Shown here one piece after another: positions 5,373-6,797 of a stretch of DNA of 6,797 nucleotides. The position numbers and the translations under genes were made by a program. Source of the DNA: Thermoplasmatota archaeon (GTDB taxonomy: Archaea; Thermoplasmatota; Thermoplasmata; Thermoplasmatales; Thermoplasmataceae); contig JAMCUV010000040.1 of assembly GCA_023379345.1 (NCBI GenBank), positions 1-6,797 of the forward strand, in the 5' to 3' direction. Every line of letters starts with the position of its first letter. The first letter of the stretch is position 1. Under the pieces are notes generated by a model. That model did no database searches. It worked only from the letters and a program-made list of their open reading frames with translations, and was not told the DNA's origin.

Positions 5373-5939
5373 CTATCCGAATGTCTCTTCTATACGCTTG
5401 AGCCTCAGGTTCTTTGCGTTCTTCTCCAGGTACGTGTAAACTGTCCTCTGCCTGCTGCCGTTGATGAGCATGGTTAAGGCCTCACGGGCGTATTCCACCG
5501 ATACATAGTCACCCATAACGGATACGGTGTCGCCATATACCGATATGCTGGTGTTTGTCAGTTCCTCCATGACTTTCCGGGTCTTGCCGCCGGTTCCGAT
5601 GATCCTGCCCTTGATTTCAGAAATTCTGTGGGATCCTGGCTTGGCAAATTCACGCAGTGAGATGACAATAAGCTGGGAATTTTCCTCGAAAAGGAAGAAC
5701 GCCTTATGTGGGCTGAAACCCCTGGCAATGGCCTGAATCACGCTGATGGAAAGTGCTGCCTTGAGCGGATCTCCCTTCTGGATGACAGTCACGTCACCTT
5801 CCCTTGAATCTATTTCCAGGGCTATTCCTGCCTTCTCCTCCAGTTCTCTCTTGGTGTCGCCGTTCCTTCCTATAAGAACTGCAAGCCTGTCCCTGGGAAC
5901 CCTTATTTCCCAAACATTTCCATCGGTAACTTCATCCAT
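5373..5939 (-). CDS. KH-domain protein, archaeal Dim2/Pno1 type
   Basis: This 188-residue RNA-binding protein has two KH domains. Each shows the GxxG loop that grips RNA: GRNG (24-27) in LIGRNGDTKRELEE, and GTGG (115-118) in KGRIIGTGGKTRKVMEEL. The C-terminal tail (164-188) is rich in Lys and Arg. Length and domain order match the archaeal homologue of eukaryotic Dim2/Pno1, which binds the 3' end of small-subunit rRNA during late maturation; the role here is inferred from family and context. An in-frame TAA upstream leaves ATG 5939 as the first start, and GAGGT at 5951-5947 gives a good ribosome site 7 nt away. It follows the RIO1 kinase gene by 40 bp, the order seen in many euryarchaea. A GTTTATTTATG element at 5979-5969 may be an extra promoter. 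Confidence 0.93.
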   Translation of the reverse strand: MDEVTDGNVWEIRVPRDRLAVLIGRNGDTKRELEEKAGIALEIDSREGDVTVIQKGDPLKAALSISVIQAIARGFSPHKAFFLFEENSQLIVISLREFAKPGSHRISEIKGRIIGTGGKTRKVMEELTNTSISVYGDTVSVMGDYVSVEYAREALTMLINGSRQRTVYTYLEKNAKNLRLKRIEETFG

Positions 5940-5946
5940 GCTGCAG

Positions 5947-5951
5947 ACCTC
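5947..5951 (-). promoter_or_regulatory. Shine-Dalgarno site of the KH gene
   Basis: GAGGT on the minus strand sits 7 nt before the ATG at 5939 and pairs perfectly with the archaeal anti-SD core. It supports this start and translation from a leadered or polycistronic message. Confidence 0.6.
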
Positions 5952-5968
5952 ATTTCCTTATGAATCAT

Positions 5969-5979
5969 CATAAATAAAC
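5969..5979 (-). promoter_or_regulatory. possible internal promoter before the KH gene
   Basis: The minus strand reads GTTTATTTATG in the 40-bp gap after the RIO1 stop codon. Its centre is about 25 bp before the GAGGT ribosome site, so a transcript could start at the SD itself, leaving a very short leader. Read-through from RIO1 is equally possible. Confidence 0.35.
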
Positions 5980-6744
5980 CTATTCGCCGGCATCGGCACC
6001 CTTCACGAATCCCAGCAGCTCCTCATATGGAGCTTCAACGCCTTTCTTGGTGAAGAATATCGATATGTTCCTCACATCCCGTTCCAGGAAATAGTCGGCG
6101 GCTGGATGTTCCCGGGACACGGACTGCCCCACATCTACAATGTATGCATGTTTCCTGTGGTAAAGTATGTTGTATTCGCTAAGATCAGCATGCACCAGTT
6201 TCGCCTTCTGGTACATGGTTCGCATGAAACCCCGGACCTCGCCGTATACATTATCAAAATCGCAGTCCGCATCCCTGAGCCTTGGTGCAGGAGTGGCCTT
6301 TGTCCCGATATAAGACATCAGGAGCAGGTTCTTGTGGAAATCGTAGGGACGGGGACAGAGAATCCCGTTCTTTCTCAACTCGTGAAGGTTGGTGTATTCC
6401 TTCTTTGCCCATATATACACAATGTTTGACCTGTTTATCCTTTCCCTTGCAAAGCGGTAATCGCCCTCGATATATTTCCATATTGTGGAAAATCTAAGAG
6501 TGGAAAGCTTGTAAATTTTGAGAACCAGTGGCTTCTTGTCCTTTATGACCTTGAAGACTACCGATTCCTTTCCTGCTGAAATGGGAAAATCAACATAATC
6601 TATGTGCTGGCTGCTCATGAATTCATAAAGCCCCTTTATTGTTCTCCTGTCAAAGACAAGATCGGCAGTTTTGCGGTCCATGTCAAGGTGGTGAAGAAAT
6701 TCACCTGACTTCAGGAGCTGATCAAGGGCCGATTCTTCAGGCAT
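5980..6744 (-). CDS. rio1: RIO1-type serine protein kinase
   Basis: This 254-residue atypical kinase is of normal length for archaeal RIO1. The P-loop is SAGKESVVF (56-64), the ATP-anchoring lysine is K76 in VLKIYK, and MSYIG (143-147) forms the hinge. The catalytic loop is LVHADLSEYNIL (183-194) with D187 and N192. The metal-binding loop is IVDVGQSV (202-209) with D204. The QSV-x-x-EHP sequence that follows is typical of RIO1 rather than RIO2, and no RIO2 winged-helix domain is present at the N-terminus. In eukaryotes RIO1 acts late in small-subunit maturation. The ATG at 6744 lies 6 nt after the preceding, probably eIF1A, stop codon with no clear ribosome site, suggesting translational coupling. 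The KH gene follows 40 bp downstream. All catalytic residues are intact. Confidence 0.95.
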   Translation of the reverse strand: MPEESALDQLLKSGEFLHHLDMDRKTADLVFDRRTIKGLYEFMSSQHIDYVDFPISAGKESVVFKVIKDKKPLVLKIYKLSTLRFSTIWKYIEGDYRFARERINRSNIVYIWAKKEYTNLHELRKNGILCPRPYDFHKNLLLMSYIGTKATPAPRLRDADCDFDNVYGEVRGFMRTMYQKAKLVHADLSEYNILYHRKHAYIVDVGQSVSREHPAADYFLERDVRNISIFFTKKGVEAPYEELLGFVKGADAGE

Positions 6745-6750
6745 AATGGC

Positions 6751-6797
6751 CTACTTGAAAATATTTATCACGTCTGGAAGCAACCTGTTCCTGCTTA
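6751..6797 (-). CDS. probable C-terminus of translation initiation factor eIF1A (partial)
   Basis: The right edge holds the last 14 codons of a minus-strand gene, reading SRNRLLPDVINIFK and ending at TAG (6753-6751). The codon before it is cut by the window edge. The tail alone is too short to prove identity. It resembles the extreme C-terminus of archaeal eIF1A, which continues after the OB fold with a short helix and a leucine/proline-containing tail. The main argument is position: eIF1A commonly precedes RIO1 and the KH protein in euryarchaeal genomes. eIF1A promotes ribosomal subunit dissociation and initiator tRNA binding. The gap to RIO1 is 6 bp. Confidence 0.55.
   Translation of the reverse strand, partial: SRNRLLPDVINIFK

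Noticed and set aside
5958..5972. ATGATGA on the minus strand resembling a C box of a C/D guide RNA
   Set aside because: No D box (CTGA) or paired terminal stem is found at a suitable distance, and the motif lies between a promoter-like element and the SD of the KH gene.
662..6497. Numerous open frames antisense or out of frame to the main genes, such as 4471-4923 minus and 6106-6429 plus
   Set aside because: They lie wholly or mostly within genes with clear protein families, lack recognisable domains and have compositions expected of shadow frames.
6757..6768. TATA-like ATAAATATTTTC on the minus strand before RIO1
   Set aside because: It lies inside the last codons of the upstream gene and its centre is only about 20 bp from the ATG, too close for the usual TATA-to-start distance. 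Operon coupling is simpler.

Overview
The window looks like chromosomal core genome of an archaeon, most likely a member of Thermoplasmatota (Thermoplasmatales-like). The evidence is the gene content: a RIO1 kinase and a Dim2/Pno1-type KH protein, a DUF357 protein, a Trm5/TYW2-family tRNA enzyme, and an archaeal initiator tRNA with an A1-U72 pair and no encoded CCA. TATA-like boxes also sit about 26 bp before start codons, implying leaderless transcripts, while internal operon genes carry Shine-Dalgarno (SD) sites. Genus and species cannot be fixed from sequence alone. I see no insertion sequence, phage gene or CRISPR array.

Layout. Positions 1-168 hold no confident gene, but contain a TATA box, a 14-bp stem-loop and a 10-bp inverted repeat, apparently ahead of a leftward gene whose first codons may lie at 1-16. 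A DUF357 gene (169-474, minus) is divergent from a two-gene ABC-2 type exporter operon (618-1457 ATPase; 1447-2169 permease, TTG start, 11-nt overlap). The exporter converges, with a 13-bp gap, on an unrecognised small basic protein (2183-2512, minus). That gene lies downstream of a Taw2-like tRNA-G37 modification enzyme (2572-3585, minus).

The Taw2-like gene is divergent from hemC (3636-4535), across a 50-bp gap with one TATA-like element equidistant from both start codons. hemC and hemD (4532-5254) overlap by ATGA and encode the two consecutive steps from porphobilinogen to uroporphyrinogen III.

The right third is a minus-strand translation cluster. In transcription order it holds the probable last codons of eIF1A (6751-6795), RIO1 kinase, a two-KH-domain protein and initiator tRNA-Met (5253-5326). 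The first three match a gene order known from many euryarchaea and link 40S-like subunit maturation with initiation. The initiator tRNA at the end extends the theme. Its 3' end and its T-tract terminator are embedded, antisense, in the last codons of hemD.

The genes are mostly housekeeping. The items worth a second look are the structured leader at the left edge, the shared hemC/taw2 promoter, the tRNA/hemD overlap and the orphan basic protein. I did not find a clear novel defence or mobile system.
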